In this document: one piece after another, positions 41,087 to 54,301 of the stretch
How the letters are laid out: the number at the start of each line of letters is the position of its first letter
Position numbering within the stretch: position 1 is the first letter of the stretch
Assembly (NCBI GenBank): GCA_019454045.1
Contig: SKCR01020746.1
Span: 37,392-101,391, forward strand
Origin: Zanthoxylum bungeanum
Taxonomy: Eukaryota; Streptophyta; Magnoliopsida; Sapindales; Rutaceae
Direction: 5' to 3'
Length of the DNA stretch: 64,000 bases
Notes under the pieces: model-generated
What the model saw: only the letters and a program-made list of their open reading frames with translations
Told to the model about the DNA's origin: nothing
Databases searched by the model: none
Position numbers and translations under genes: made by a program

Positions 41087-44000
41087 ATCTCCCACTTGGC
41101 CTATAGCCAATCACTCAAGTGTCTTACCCCTAAACTATGTACATGTCGCTCAAAATTCTGCTGAGAAATAGATTTTGTCAGCGGATTTGCAAGGTTATCA
41201 TCTGATGCGATCTATTCGATCATCACATCGCCACGATTTATGATCTGATGAATCAGATGAAATAGTCAAAGTATATACTTGGATCATTGATGAGACCGTG
41301 ATTCTTTAGCCGGTGCTGTAGCCTAGCTCAGCTGTGAACTTAACTATACCTAATCCAATTAGGAATTTTAATAGATCTAAAATTCTTCTTTTGCTTCCTC
41401 AGCTGCAGCAATGTTCAACTTTTATTATTTATTTGGCAACAGTATCTTGCTTGGAAGATTTCTAGTTATATAGTACCCTTATTGCGACTTAAAGTCGTCT
41501 TTCTCGGTTTGGAAACTTGCAACGGTGAACCTAGTTACTTCAAGTTTCATTCTCCATAACTTAAGAAAGCAGCATTATTTCATTTAAGATACTTAAGGAT
41601 GTTCTTAACATCAATCCAGTGACTATCACTTGGATTTGCCTTATAGCGTCTACATATGCTCAAAGCATATGAGATACCAGGTCACATACATTTCAAAATG
41701 TACGAACACTGAGAGAGTGTCAGCAGCTTTCTAGATCTATCCCATTAGAGCTTTATTCCTAGAATGAAGCCTTCTTCTCCCAGGTATTCCTTGGAGAATT
41801 TAATGAAAGCCAAGCTCTCACCGATTATATTATGGGAATGTTATTTCCAAGAAATAAAATATCATCTTTATATAGGACAATCATTGTCAGTGCGCTCCCA
41901 CTAACCTTCTTACAAACATAAGAATCATCTTCATTTTGAATTAGATCATATACTATTATGATTACATCAAAATACTGGTTCCAAGAACACAATGCTTGCT
42001 TTAATCCATAAATGGATTGATTTATCTTACAAACCTTGTTTGCATGTTCTGGAACGATAAAATCGTCAGGATGATGTAAACATCCTCCAAAAGGTTTCCG
42101 TTAAGGAAAGCGATTTTGGCGTTCAGCTGCCATATTTCAAAAATGAAACATGCAGCATTAGCAAGCATTATCCAAATGGATTTAATCATGGCAACAAGTG
42201 AAAAAGTTTCGTCATAGTCGACACTATGTCGTTGATAAAACCCTTTCTGTACAAGCCTAGTTGTGTATATTTGTATGTTGCCATCCATGTATGTCTTCCA
42301 TGAAGACTCATATAGTACCAATAGGCACAATGCCTTCTGGTACATGAACCAGTATCCAAACATAGTTGGTATAGATGGAATCCATTTCGGACTTCATGGC
42401 ACTTTACCATAAGAGGGAGTTGATATCTTGTATCACTTCCTCATATGTAGTCGGTTCGTCTTCCTCAATAAGATTGACATTTTTATGAGGTGAGATCAGA
42501 AACTCATACCTCCTAGGTTGTTTTCTGACACTCTTCGACCTACGCGGCTCTTGTGTATTCAAAGATTATTGGTACAATTTCATCTTTGATGAACTGTTGG
42601 TGTTCTGTGAGGATTCAGTGCCTGGAATAGTATTACTCCAATTTTCATCGAGTTTTACTTTCCTCCCACTTTCCACTGCATTTAGGTATTCCTCTTAGGA
42701 AATATCGCATGGAGAGCAACAATTACATTGTTCTCTTTTGAGTTGTACAAGTACTATACTTTAGTTTCCTTAGGATAACCAATTACAAATAGGCACTTAT
42801 CCAATTTGGGTTCTAGTTTGGTATTATCCAAACATTTACTGTATGCCCAGCATTCCCAAATCTTAAGGAATGTGAAACCCGATTTCTTTCCTGTTCATAA
42901 CTATTATGAAGTCTGTCTAACAGATTTTTATGGAACCTTATTCAAAATAAACATTGCACTGTTTAATGCGTATCCTTAGAAGAAATTGGTAGCTCAGAGC
43001 GACTCATCATCAATCTTACTATATCCAATAAAGTTCGGTCTCATTGTTCGAACACACCGTCAAATTGAGGTGTCCCGGGAGGAGTCCACTGTGAAAGAAT
43101 ACCACACTCTTTCAAGTAATATTGAAGCTTATATATTTAATTATTTTACACTATGGTCCGACCGTAATGTTTTTAATACTTTTACCGGTATGTTTTCTTA
43201 CTTTGTGTCGAAACTATTTTAATTACTTAAAATTTTTTGACTTGTGTTTCATAAGATACACATAATCGTAACATGATGCCATATCCATAAAGGTTACTAA
43301 GTATTCATATGCACCTCCAGCCTAGCTAGATATGGGCCCACATACGTCACTATGAAGGAGTGCTAACAGATCGATGGCATTTGCACTTTTACCAAGTAAA
43401 ATGTGTTTTAGGCATTTTGCCTAATAAACTAGATTCATTGACATCATTTAAATTAAATCAAATCTGTCCTAGTATCCACTCTTCGAGAGTGTGGATATAC
43501 GAGTCTTGTTAATGGGTCCCAGGTAACAATGACACAAATAAGTCTCATCTGATTAATTCAGTTTGAGCTATTTGTTTGTCATATTATATGTTTGAGATTC
43601 ATTTATATTCAAAATATAAACACTGTTATTCACATCTAATGTGTTAATCTCAATATCATTTTTATAAACAAAACACTTAGTGTTCTAGAATATAAAGGCA
43701 TACCCGCAACGGTTAAACTAGATATGGAGATAATGTTCCTAGTCAAACTAGGTACATTGTAACAGTTTCCTAATTTAATTACATGCCCAAATGGCAGTTC
43801 CAAAACTTAGGTTCCCACAGCCAAAACAACGACTCTCGTCCCGTTTCTGATTCGCAGGTCAATCTCACCTGAAGTCAGTATACTGCTACTCAACAGATCC
43901 CGCACATCAGTACATATATTTATGTACCACATCCAGTATCTAAAATCCAATTTTAAAACCAGTAGTGGACATGTTTATGACAAACATACCTGAAGTCAGA

Positions 44001-44650
44001 GCCTTGCCCGTCTTCACTTCCTTCATGTCTGCCTTGTCCATATGGTAGTCATGCTTCTAATGACCCCTTTTGCCACAGTTTAGGTAGACATCTTGGGATA
44101 TGTCCTTTGTCTTCCTAGAAGACTGTGATGAATTTTACCTTACCCTTTTCTTCATATCCCTAGAAGTTTTCGGCCAAGCCTTGATCTTCTGGGATGTTGA
44201 AGTAAGATGCGCCTTACGCTCCTTACTGTTTTGCAAACTCTGGCTCTGTCTCCTTGAGCATAGCCATTAACTCTCCAAGAGTTATCTATTGCAATTAATA
44301 TTTCTAAGATCTAAGAATAGATCTATGAAGATCCTTTTATTTTCAACATCATAGTATAAGGATATAATCCTTAGTTTTGACGAAGAAAATTAGGAGTCTT
44401 TGTGGCAAGCATAACGGATTGAGCACTAAAGTTTTTATCACGATGAGTCTTCCAAAGCTCATGCTCCATAATTTGCTCAACTCCAGGCTTAGGCGCGAAA
44501 GGTCGCTCGATCAAATAGAGTAACTTCTCAACTCCCAGGACTATCCTGAGATTCGTTTTCCATTTTAGAAAATTATGTCGTTAAAGAAATTTTCACATAG
44601 GATTATGTTCTTTGACGCTAATCTTTCAGTTATCTTGATTGCTATAGTCC
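41087..44650 (-). pseudogene. Copia gag-pol remnant, full order, minus strand
   Basis: From right to left: gag (44650-44280, with the ~190-bp deletion), zinc knuckle region (44200-43990; LNCGKRGH is followed by a stop so one Cys is lost), protease (43960-43600), GAG-pre-integrase and integrase (43560-42850), reverse transcriptase (42480-41870), RNase H (41560-41100) and polypurine tract (41087-41099). The reverse transcriptase is described separately. Many stops throughout. LTRs at 38710-41086 and 46989-49003 flank it, so it is a complete but dead element body. Confidence 0.75.
41870..42480 (-). pseudogene. Copia reverse transcriptase remnant, best copy
   Basis: Starts EEDEPTTYEEVIQDINS (42480-42425), the RVT_2 entry. 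After stops, the 113-codon frame 42022-42363 gives QRHSVDYDETFSLVAMIKSI, then IMLANAACFIFEIWQLNAKI and AFLNGNLLEDVY, very close to the copia consensus (YDETFSPVAMIKSIRI..., D.KTAFLNGNL.EDVYM). The first catalytic Asp in the DVKTAF-type motif is replaced by Asn-Ala (LNAKIAF). The second catalytic box reads YKDD (near 41885), keeping both Asp but with Lys for Val. Frameshifts separate the pieces. Not functional. Confidence 0.85.
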
Positions 44651-46988
44651 AACTATCCAATCAACAATTTCAGGTACAATCTAATGTAATGATTAATATA
44701 CTTTAACTATATAACTAATTACAATTTTAAATTCAAATATATATTGATTACTATAATCCAATTATATAATCAACTACAAATGATTGGTAAAATTCAAATA
44801 TATTGATTACTATAATCCAATTATATAATCAACTATAAATGAAGTAGTTTGAATACAGTCCAACTGTTTAATTAAAACAACAATTGAATATTAGTCCAAC
44901 TAATATATTTATTAATAAATAATGATGAAAATTGAAATGAGCGCGTATTGGCAAGTATCTAAAAAAATCGCAAATTTAATACTCCTCTCCCACTAATTTT
45001 CGGCAAGCCCCTAAACCTCTGATGAGTACTCGGGAAACCTGGTTTCCTAGTGGGCTAGGATCCCGTTAAATAAAACACAATTTTGACTTTGGCCAACAAG
45101 CTGTATGATATTTAACTAGGTAGATCTCTAAGATCAATTGGATCTTATCCAATTTCTAGAACCAGTAGGTGGACCTCCAAGTCCGAAACATATATATAAT
45201 ATATCTGCCAATATATCTAATATATTTTCCTAACCTTTTTCTTTTGAATCAACCAAGCCTTGGATTTGGCTCAACAACCTTAATGATTCCAGTTAAGCGG
45301 GACCCATTGACTTTGGAAAGCTTCGTAATCGATGTCGATGAACAAGAAGTGATCTTGACTTTGGTCAACAAATCACAACTTGCCCAAGACATGCGATATG
45401 GAACAAAGCCTTCATGATTCAAACACATCCTCGATGGATAAAGGTCTTGACTTTGGCCAACAAACCAATGCCAATCCTGGATCTTGAGAATGAATCACTC
45501 AATGGAAGGAAAACGCTTAATATTTATTAAGGGTTTTTCGCATAATTGGCAGCCAATTAATTATCTTTGATTAGGTCTCATCATACACCCTTAAGCTTGC
45601 ATTCTAAAAGCATAATAAGGCATGACAAATAAATTAATAATGATATGCAGATGGATATCTCACAAATTGTTCCTAAAACAAATCACTCACTTTTCTCTTC
45701 CCGGCTAGCACTATTCTATCTTCTACCCAATTACATAATACATCAAAGAAACCTCATAACATTGAGGGGAATTGGTGAGAAGAGAATTACAAAGAATAAA
45801 GAGATAATAGGCTGGACACGCAGGTCAATTAAGAAATTCTAAAATTATTACAACAATTTCCAAAATTGCCCTCACACTTCTAATATCCATCTGATATACA
45901 GTATTCATACAACTCATTCAAGTATTCACACTAAGCATGTTATTCAATCAATCTAATCCAATTAATTAATCTTTGAATTAATGACCAGCCAATGTTCAGA
46001 CAACGATTTGATTTGCTCGAGTCCAACTCGTTTAAGAATGAATACTTTAAGTACGTATTATTGAATTATATCGAACTATAACTTTAAATCTAATTTATTT
46101 GTATTCAATACTAATTCCAATTTAATTCTAAATTAAACATTTAAACTTAACTATATGCTTTAAAGACTTGGATTCCAAATCCAATCTTGATTGGTCTCAA
46201 AGGCCCAATAACATCCAATGCCATTTTAATTAAAGTCCAATGGGTTAATTGATTCTTAAGGCATGGGCTTTGGCCATAATGGATCAAACCCAATATGCCA
46301 AGGCCCAATAATAATCACCATATTGCCAACAAATCAATTTATGCCCATTAGGCCCAATTCAATTCTTTAAAGGCCCAAGTGATGTATTTGGACTTTATGG
46401 AATTGGTTTTGGGCCCAATTAGATCCAATCCAAAAGTCCAAAACCAAACTTGATCTAACCAAGCCCATTAAGCCTAAATACACACTTTTAGCCCAATTAA
46501 AATTTAAAGGCTAATTATTATAATTTTAATATTCCAAATATCAAAATTATTATAATTAAAGTGTATTAGCCATGATTAATTCATCAAAATTAATATTTCC
46601 AAAACACCAATTAAATAATTAACCATGCTTAAACAATCAATTTATGCTCAACACAAATTGAAGTAAAACATATCATTCCATGCTCATTATGCTCTTTGAA
46701 TTTAACATAATCATTATTGACTTTTATTCCAATCTAATCAACCAACAATCAACATTTTATCATGCATTTAAACACATCCAATGTTGTAAAAAAAATTCAA
46801 AATGAGCAGTCCACTGCTAGAGGTTCACGGCCAAGCTAAGATCTTATAATTTTTGATCCAATCGATTTATCTCAAATCTAATCATGCACAACTCTAAGTT
46901 AACATAATATAAGCATGCTCAAACCATCAATTTGAAGAAATCATGCTCAAAACACAAAAGCCCCAAATTAAAGTCTCAAGAACCCTAA
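44651..46988 (-). other. Copia leader, minus strand, primer site deleted
   Basis: Four TTGGCCAAAGTCAA-type motifs (45073-45475), GGTGAGAAGAGAATTACAAA (45773) and dense GGCCCA/TGGGCC motifs (46195-46500). It ends AAGAACCCTAA and then abruptly CATGCCAAGGATC of the LTR at 46989. About 50 bp, including the LTR terminus and primer site present at 50240-50254, has been lost. AT-rich 46500-46980 holds no gene. Confidence 0.7.
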
Positions 46989-49003
46989 CATGCCAAGGAT
47001 CTATTAAGCAAGAATATGTGTGAATAAGATCATTTAAAGGTGTGGATTCACTTACAATGATCGGATTTGAACTTCAAAATTTTGTATTGTGTTCTTTAAA
47101 GCTCAAAGCTTTGTGTGTTGATTCCAACTCTAGGATGAGTTTCCCTATCACCTTTGTTCACTCCTTAAGTGCTAGATTTGTTTGATTTTGAAACGAAATC
47201 AAAAAGAAGATGAGAGGAGGTTCACGCCCAAACTAGGGTTCTTGGGAATGTTTGGCTTGTGTGAGTTGTGTTGGAAGAAAGATAATTAGATTTGGTAAAG
47301 GGTTTTACCATTTTCACCCAAACTTGGTAGTTGGGTCTCGGTTTTCCAAAAACCAAAACCATGTGGTCGAAAAATAAGTGGTTTTGGCATAAATGCCAAC
47401 CACTCTCTCAACCACCCTTCACACATGTGAAGTGGGCCCCACCTCTTTGAATTCAAAATTCAAAAGGTCTCTACGAATATTTGTCGTAACTCGGATCCAT
47501 TTAATACGACTAAATGAATTTTCTTCGGTAAATAATTAAATCTAATTTAATTAAATAATGATGTCTCACAAATGTATTACGAATGCCATTTATGAATTAA
47601 TTCTAAATTAATCTGTTCGCTCGTATTAAAGTCCGACTTTAAATTCGTATTGAAATCTAATTCCAATTAACTTATCCGATATATTAATTTTAACCCATAT
47701 AAATAAATTAAATAGAAAAAATCCAATTTAATTATTAAATTTATTTTATCGATTAATTCCAAATTAATCACGTTCTCTCTTTTCCGAACACATTTAATCC
47801 CAGATTAAATAATGCCTCAATTAATCCCAGATTAATTCTCTCTCTTTTAATTAATCCCAGATTAATTCTACTAATCGAGTCAACTGTCATTGGTGAATCT
47901 TGGGAAGCGACCCAAGAGACCCCTAGATATGTTAGCAGTAAATCCGGTTATCGAACTATCTGATTAAGTGCGTACCTCCTACCACGTGCTTACCGATTTA
48001 TAAGACATGGTTGGTTCTAGCAAAGCACCGTGCCTACCTAATTCTCCAGAAATATTCTTTAAGGAATATATAATCTTTTTCCAGGTGTAGTATACGTAGT
48101 ATTACGTATTGCGATCCAGTTCGGATGTCACATGCAAGGTTTAGGGATGGAGTAGTGTATCCCTATACGAAGCATATATCGGATCACAAACAACTAGTCT
48201 CTTTAATCGGATAATCATGACATTGTCAGAATATCCCGATGGTTGCAACATATTAGAGTACCATTTCTGTATCCATGTGTGATCATCATCTTCATATGAC
48301 TGAAGTGATACTTCCATCTTAACATCACACCCAATACTCTACGATTCTCAATAAGCTCATAAGAGGCGTACACATAACCTGTTAAAGTCCCGGATGACCA
48401 AAACTAAAGCGTAATGATTGTCGCAAGTATTAGCGATGCAAGTCTCATGTTAAGACCAAATACACCTACCCTGAATCGGATTCCTATAGACACATTGTCA
48501 TACAACCAATGGGATTCCATGGGGTCTATCCGGAGCGAAGCTGTTCCCGTACCATCGGTAAACACAACTTCTTATTAGACTTGCATAAGTATCCAATAGT
48601 TAAATATATGAGAACTATGCCTTTATGCTCCCACAACGCGCACAAGTGCAATACTAGTCTATTCCGCATTATCGATGTCCAGTCTCGATACTACTATGAC
48701 TATGGATATTTAATGATTAAACCTTAGTGGATTGATAAATTGCTTTTTATCATTTTTAATTAGATTACTTGAATATATAAATGATAAAAGTTCTTATTAT
48801 TAGTTCCGGATTATAAGATATTAGACAATACTGTCTAATATCTTATAATCCGGAACTAATAATAAGAACTGTTATCATTTATATATTCAAGTAATCTAAT
48901 TAAAAAATGATAAAAGAGTAATTTCCTTTGTCACATAGTTAATTTGTATAACAACATCATGTTCTGTACAAATAGTGATGCAATGGGTCATAATTCTCCA
49001 ATA
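46989..49003 (-). mobile_element. Copia LTR (2.0 kb) with fold-back duplication, minus strand
   Basis: LTR start (minus) at 49003 reads TATTGGAGAATTATGACCC, a mutated TGTTGGACAATTATG. Same subtype as 38710-41086. Near its start it contains an 84-bp inverted duplication (48745-48915). The palindrome array is at 47500-47880. Its start abuts leader sequence (49004) with no polypurine tract, so an internal region has been deleted to a leader remnant. Confidence 0.75.
48745..48915. repeat. Near-perfect 83-bp inverted repeat with 4-bp loop
   Basis: Left arm 48745-48827 (ends GGATTATAAGATATTAGACA) and right arm 48832-48915 (begins TGTCTAATATCTTATAATCC) are complementary except for about one indel and one substitution. 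In the sister LTR (40905-41010) only the right-arm sequence exists, so the left arm is a fold-back copy. Confidence 0.92.
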
Positions 49004-50253
49004 AGAATTACAAAGAATCGAGAGATAAAAGCTGGACATGCAGGTCCAATTTAATAAATTCAAAATTTATTACAGTAATTTCCAAAATTTCCCTCACCCA
49101 TCTAATATCCATCCGATATACATTATTCATACAATACATCCATGTATTCACATAAAGCATGTTATTCAATTAATCTAATCTAATTAATTAATCTTTGAAT
49201 TAAGTGATCATCCAATGTTCAAACAACGATTTGATTTGCGCGAGTCAAACTCGATTGAGAATAAGTACTTAAAGTGCATTTTCTCGAATTATATCGAACT
49301 ACAATTTGAAATCCAATATAATTTGTATTGAATACTAATTCTATATTTAATTCTAAATTAAATAAATACACTTTTAATGCGCCTTTATGACGTTGATTCT
49401 GAATCTAATCTTAATGGGTCTCAAAGCCCAATTAACATCCAATGTCAATTTAATTAAAGTCCAATGGGATTTCAATTAATTTCTTAAGGAATGGGCTTTG
49501 GCTAAGATGAGTCAAACCCAAATGTCAAGACCCAATTAAGGAATCACCCTAATTGCCATAAAATCAATTTCGGCCCATTAGGCCCAATTAAATTTTAAAA
49601 AGTCCATTTATTATATTTAGACTTAATGGAATGGTTTAGGTCCAATTTGAATCCAATCCAATTGTCCTAAACCAACGTGGCCCAACCAAGCCCATTAGGC
49701 CCAAATACAACAATTTTAGCCCAATTCCAAATTAAGCCTAATTAATTAAATTCTAATATTCAAAATATCACAATTTATTTAATTAAAGTGTATAGCCATA
49801 ATTAATTATTCAAATTAACATTTGCAAAATACCAATTTACATAATTAATCATGCTTTATTATTATTAATACATGTCCAACATTATTGAAACAAAATCAAG
49901 TCATTAACATGCTCTAATGGTCATGGCAATTTAGGATTTTTCATTAATTTCTATTTGAATCCAATTAAATCACAAATCAATTTATCCATTCATTTTAAAC
50001 TCATCCAATGGTCTAAAAAATCATAATCACCATGAGCTTAGGGTATCTACTACACTCGGCCAAGCCCTCAAATTTGGGGAAAATTAATCCAATGAATTTT
50101 TTATAAAATTGATCATGCATAACTCTAAGTTAACATTATCTATATATACTCAAACAAACAATTTGTTTAAATCATGCTCAAATCAAATATACCCAAATTC
50201 AAGATTAAGAACCCTAATTCAATTTCATGCTTAAATTAGGCTCATGATACCAT
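49004..50253 (-). other. Copia leader remnant with primer-binding site, minus strand
   Basis: Begins (right) with the primer site TGGTATCATGAG (50241-50252), one base after the LTR end. It continues with the TGGGCC-rich part (49420-49760) and GGACCTGCATGTCCAGC (49030). It lacks the TTGGCCAAAGTCAA motifs and all genes, then joins the LTR at 49003. The primer site differs from TGGTATCAGAGC by an inserted T. Confidence 0.7.
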
Positions 50254-52168
50254 TGTTGGGTTTCTAAGGACAATCCAAGATCATATAAGCATGTAATAGG
50301 TGTGAATACTCAAAGGAATATAGCAGAAATATACTCACATTGATTGGTTTCTTGGATGTTGAAAATTCAAAATTCCACTTTGAAGTTGCTCCAAGTTCCT
50401 CCAAATTTTGGTGTTGAAGCTCCAAGCTTGAGAAAGATTCCAAACTCAATGGGAATGGTTTCCCTATCACCTTTGTATGATTCTTTAAGTGCTAGCTTAG
50501 GACGAAAATTGAAATGAAAATTCTTCCCTTGGTGCTATAACATTGACGGCAAAATGAGAGAGGATAAGAGAGATTAATTTTGTGTGTTTTGTGTGTCTTT
50601 TTTGATTTTTCAAAAACTCAAAACATATACCAAAAACTCAAAGTTTGGTAAATGTCTTTCACTTTTCAAAAAAATGTGTTTTACAAGTTATCTCAAAATC
50701 TCTACTAACTTCCATCAAATATAAGTTAAGCAAATGACTGATGATGTGACTTGTTCTGGGCCCCACTTGATTCAAAATCTGAGTGGGCCCAGAAACACAT
50801 TCCGGACTTAGGTTCGTTAATTCCAAATTAATGAATATTCCCCGTAATTAAATAAAATTTAATTTAAATAATTATGCCTAGCAAACTTACTATTTAAAGT
50901 CGCTCGCGAATTAATTCTAAATTAATTCATTCGCCCGAATTAAAATCTAATTTTAATTCCGTTATGAAATCTAATTTCATTTAATATATCGAATATATTA
51001 TTTTAATTGATTAATTCTAAATTAATCATTCTCTCTCTTCTATTTGAATTTTATCCCCGATAAATTCTTACCGTAATTAATCATAGATTAATTTTCTCTC
51101 TCTTCTAATTAATCTCATATTAATTATGTTTGAGTCATACGTCATCGGCATATCTTTGGGAAACAATCCAAGAGATCCCTGGATATGTTGGCAGTAAATT
51201 CGATTGTTGGACTATCCGGACACGTTCGTACCCGGTACCACGTTCTTACTAATTTACAAGACATGGTTGGCTTCTAGCAAAGCACCATACCTACCCAATT
51301 CTCCAGAAATATTCTTTAGGGAATATATAATCTTTGTGAGGTGTAGTATACGTAGTATTTCGTATTGCGATCAGTATCAGATGTCACATACAAGGCCTGG
51401 GGTTGGAATAGTGTCTGCCTTGTACGAAGCATATATCTGATCACTAGCAACTAGTCTCTTTAATCGGATAATCATGACCTTGTCATATTATCCTGATGGT
51501 TGCAACACATTAGATTACCAGTTTTGTATCCCTACGTGATCATCATCTCTATATGACTGAAGTGATACTTCCATCTTGACATCACACCCAATACACTACG
51601 ATTCTCAATAAACCTAGAAGAGGCGTACACAGAACCTGTTAAAGTCCAGTATTACCAAAACCAAAGCGTATCGATTGTCGCAAGTACTAGCGATGCAAGT
51701 CTCAAGTTAAGACCAAATACACATACCCTGAATCAGATTCCCATAGACACATAGTTATACTGCCAATGGGATTTCGATGGGTCTATCCAGAGCGGAGCTG
51801 TTTCCGTAGCAACGGTAAACAGAACCTCCTATTACACTCTCACGAGTATCCAATACCTAAATATATGAGAACTATGCCAATACGCTTACATAACACGCAC
51901 AAGTGTAATGCTAGTATATTCCCCATTATCGATGTCCGGTCTCGATAATACTACGACTATGGATATTTAATGATTAAACCTTAGTGGATTGATATTGTCT
52001 CATATCTTATAAACTGGAACTAATCATAAGGATTTTTATCATTTATATATTTAAGTAATATAATTACAAAATGATAAAATAGTAATTTTCATTGTCACAT
52101 AATTAATTTATATAAAAACCACAATGTCTTTTACAAATAGTGACGCTATGGGTCATAATTATCCAATA
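50254..52168 (-). mobile_element. Copia LTR (1.9 kb), minus strand
   Basis: LTR end AACCCAACA at 50254 next to a primer site; start near 52168 (TATTGGATAATTATGACCC). Palindrome array at 50815-51130. Its polypurine tract (52169-52183, ATATCTCAATGGG on the plus strand) is degenerate. Shared between the RNase H-bearing copy on the right and the leader remnant on the left. Confidence 0.8.
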
Positions 52169-52283
52169 ATATCTCAATGGGCCTATAGCCAGTCACTCAA
52201 GCATATAACACCTGAACTATGTACATGTCGCTCAAACTTTTGCTGAGGAATAGCTTTTGTCATCGGATATGCAATGTTGTCCT
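52169..52283 (-). pseudogene. Copia RNase H extreme C-terminus, split from the rest by a solo LTR
   Basis: Minus strand reads ACAACATTGCATATCCGATG, that is N-I-A-x-P-x-T-K, the end of RNase H (family: DN.ADPLTK), then QQKFE-like remains and the degenerate polypurine tract. The preceding codons lie beyond the solo LTR at 54302 and later. Confidence 0.75.
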
Positions 52284-54301
52284 TGTTGGACAATTATGAC
52301 CCATAGCGTCACTATTTGTACAGATCATGGTGTTGTTGAACAAATTAACTATGTGTCAAAGGAGATTGCACTCTTATCATTTGTGATTATATCACATAAA
52401 TATATAAATGATAGGAGGTCCATGTGATTTGTTCCTGGATTGAGAATGATATGAGACAGTATCAATCCACGAAGGATAAATCATTAAATATCCCTAGTCA
52501 GAGCATTATTGAGATTGGACATCGATGAATGCATAAAAGATTAGTATTGCACTTGTGCGTGTTATGAGGGAACAACGACATAGTTCTCATATATTTGGGT
52601 ATATGATACTCATGCAAGTGTAATAGGAGGTTGTGTTTCATCGATGGTACGGGAAACAGCTTCGCTCTGGATAAGACCCCCTCGGAATTCCATTGGTAGT
52701 ATGACTATGTGTCTATGGAAGTCCGAAATCAGGGTAGGTGTATTTGGTCTTAACTTGAGACTTGCACCGCTAATACTTACGACAATCAATGTACTTTGGT
52801 TACGGTCGTCCAGGGTTTTAACCGGTTCTGTGTACGCCAATACTGGGTATATTGAGAATCGTAGTGTGTTGGGTGTGATGTCAGGACAGAATTATCACTC
52901 CAGTCATAGTGGAGATGATGATCGCGCAAGGATACAGAACTGGTTCTCTAAAAAGGTTGCAACCGTCGGGATAATATGACTTGGTCATGATTATCCGATA
53001 ATAAAAAACTAGTTGCTTGTTATCCGATATATGCTTCGTATGGGGCCGACACTGTACCAGCCCCAGGCCTCGCATGTGATCATCCGATACTGGACAGAAA
53101 TATGCAATACCACGTATACTACGCCTAATATAGATCCTTTATTCATGTAAGGATATTTCCGGAGAATTGGGTAGGCATGGTGCTTTGCTAGAGGCCAACC
53201 TTGTCTTGTAAATCGGTAAAACGTAGTACAAGGTACTTACGTGTTCGGATAGTCCGATGACCGAATTTACTGCCAACAAATCCGGGGATCTCATGGGTCG
53301 CTTCCCAAAGATTCACCGATGACGTATGACTCGGACTCTAAATTAATCTGGGATTAATTAGAAGAGAGAGAAAATTAATCTGGGATTAATTGTAGAGATA
53401 TTTTATCCGGGATAAAATATCATTTAAAAGAGAGATAACGATTAATTTGGAATTAATCGATTAATTAATATATTTGATATATTAAACGAAATTAGATTTC
53501 GGCGCGGAATTAAAATTAGATTTTAATTCAGGCGAATGAATTAATTTAGAATTAATTCGTTAGCGATGTGAATAGTGACTTCGCTAGGCGTAATCATTTA
53601 ATTACGACGCAACATAAAATTTATTAATTTGAAATTAGCGACCCCGAGCCCGAGATTATTTGTGAGCGCATTCATATTTCAAATTCGAGTGTGGCACGTC
53701 AAATCAATCATCAAATCGCTAGTCACATCAAGCGTCAAATCACAAGTCACTTTGAGTGATGTGACTTGACAGCTTGACGGATGTAGTGATGTGAGTGGTT
53801 GGGACTTTAATGGTTTGACTTTTAAAAGCCAATTTCAAGTGAAATTCATTTGAAATTATAATGTGTGTATATAATACACAAATTTGGAAACCAACCATAA
53901 CATTCTCTCTTCCTTTTATCTCTCTTATTCTCACGCCCTTGGGGCCAAAAACACTTACTGGTTTTCAAAAAAACTGTGACCAATAAGGAAGCTTGGAGTG
54001 TGATTTTGTAGAAAAATCACAAGTGCTAACACACTTACGAGACATGTGAAGGTGATAGGGAAGCCCACCCATGAGCCGGGAACCATTCGATGAAGCTTGA
54101 AGTTTGACGAATGACCTCTATTCACGCCAAACTAGTGAGCTTGGACTACAGTTTGCCATGACAGTGAGGAGCAGAATTTGAAGTTTTGTTCGTCAAAGCG
54201 TCGCTCAACCAATCGATGTAAATATTCTGCGACTTCCTCGATTGTATTCACACATGTGCATGCTTGATTTATGATCATTGGGACCTTAGTAAACTCCAAC
54301 A
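52284..54301 (+). mobile_element. Solo copia LTR with perfect 5-bp target duplication
   Basis: Starts TGTTGGACAATTATGACC and ends CTCCAACA (2018 bp), with GTCCT immediately before (52279-52283) and immediately after (54302-54306). There is no second LTR or internal region, so it is the product of recombination between the two LTRs of a full element. It is inserted in opposite orientation into the RNase H remnant of a minus-strand copia copy; the RNase H frame continues in phase across it. Contains palindrome array (53341-53640), CGTCAA repeats (53695-53750) and TATA (53869). Confidence 0.93.

Noticed and set aside
52644..52979. Similar LTR open frame in three copia LTRs (also 31659-32036 minus, 61499-61732 plus)
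   Set aside because: Tempting as a conserved accessory gene, but between the first two copies I count at least ten amino-acid-changing and only three or four silent differences, the opposite strand is equally open, and the LTR at 14007 breaks the frame. This fits neutral LTR sequence.
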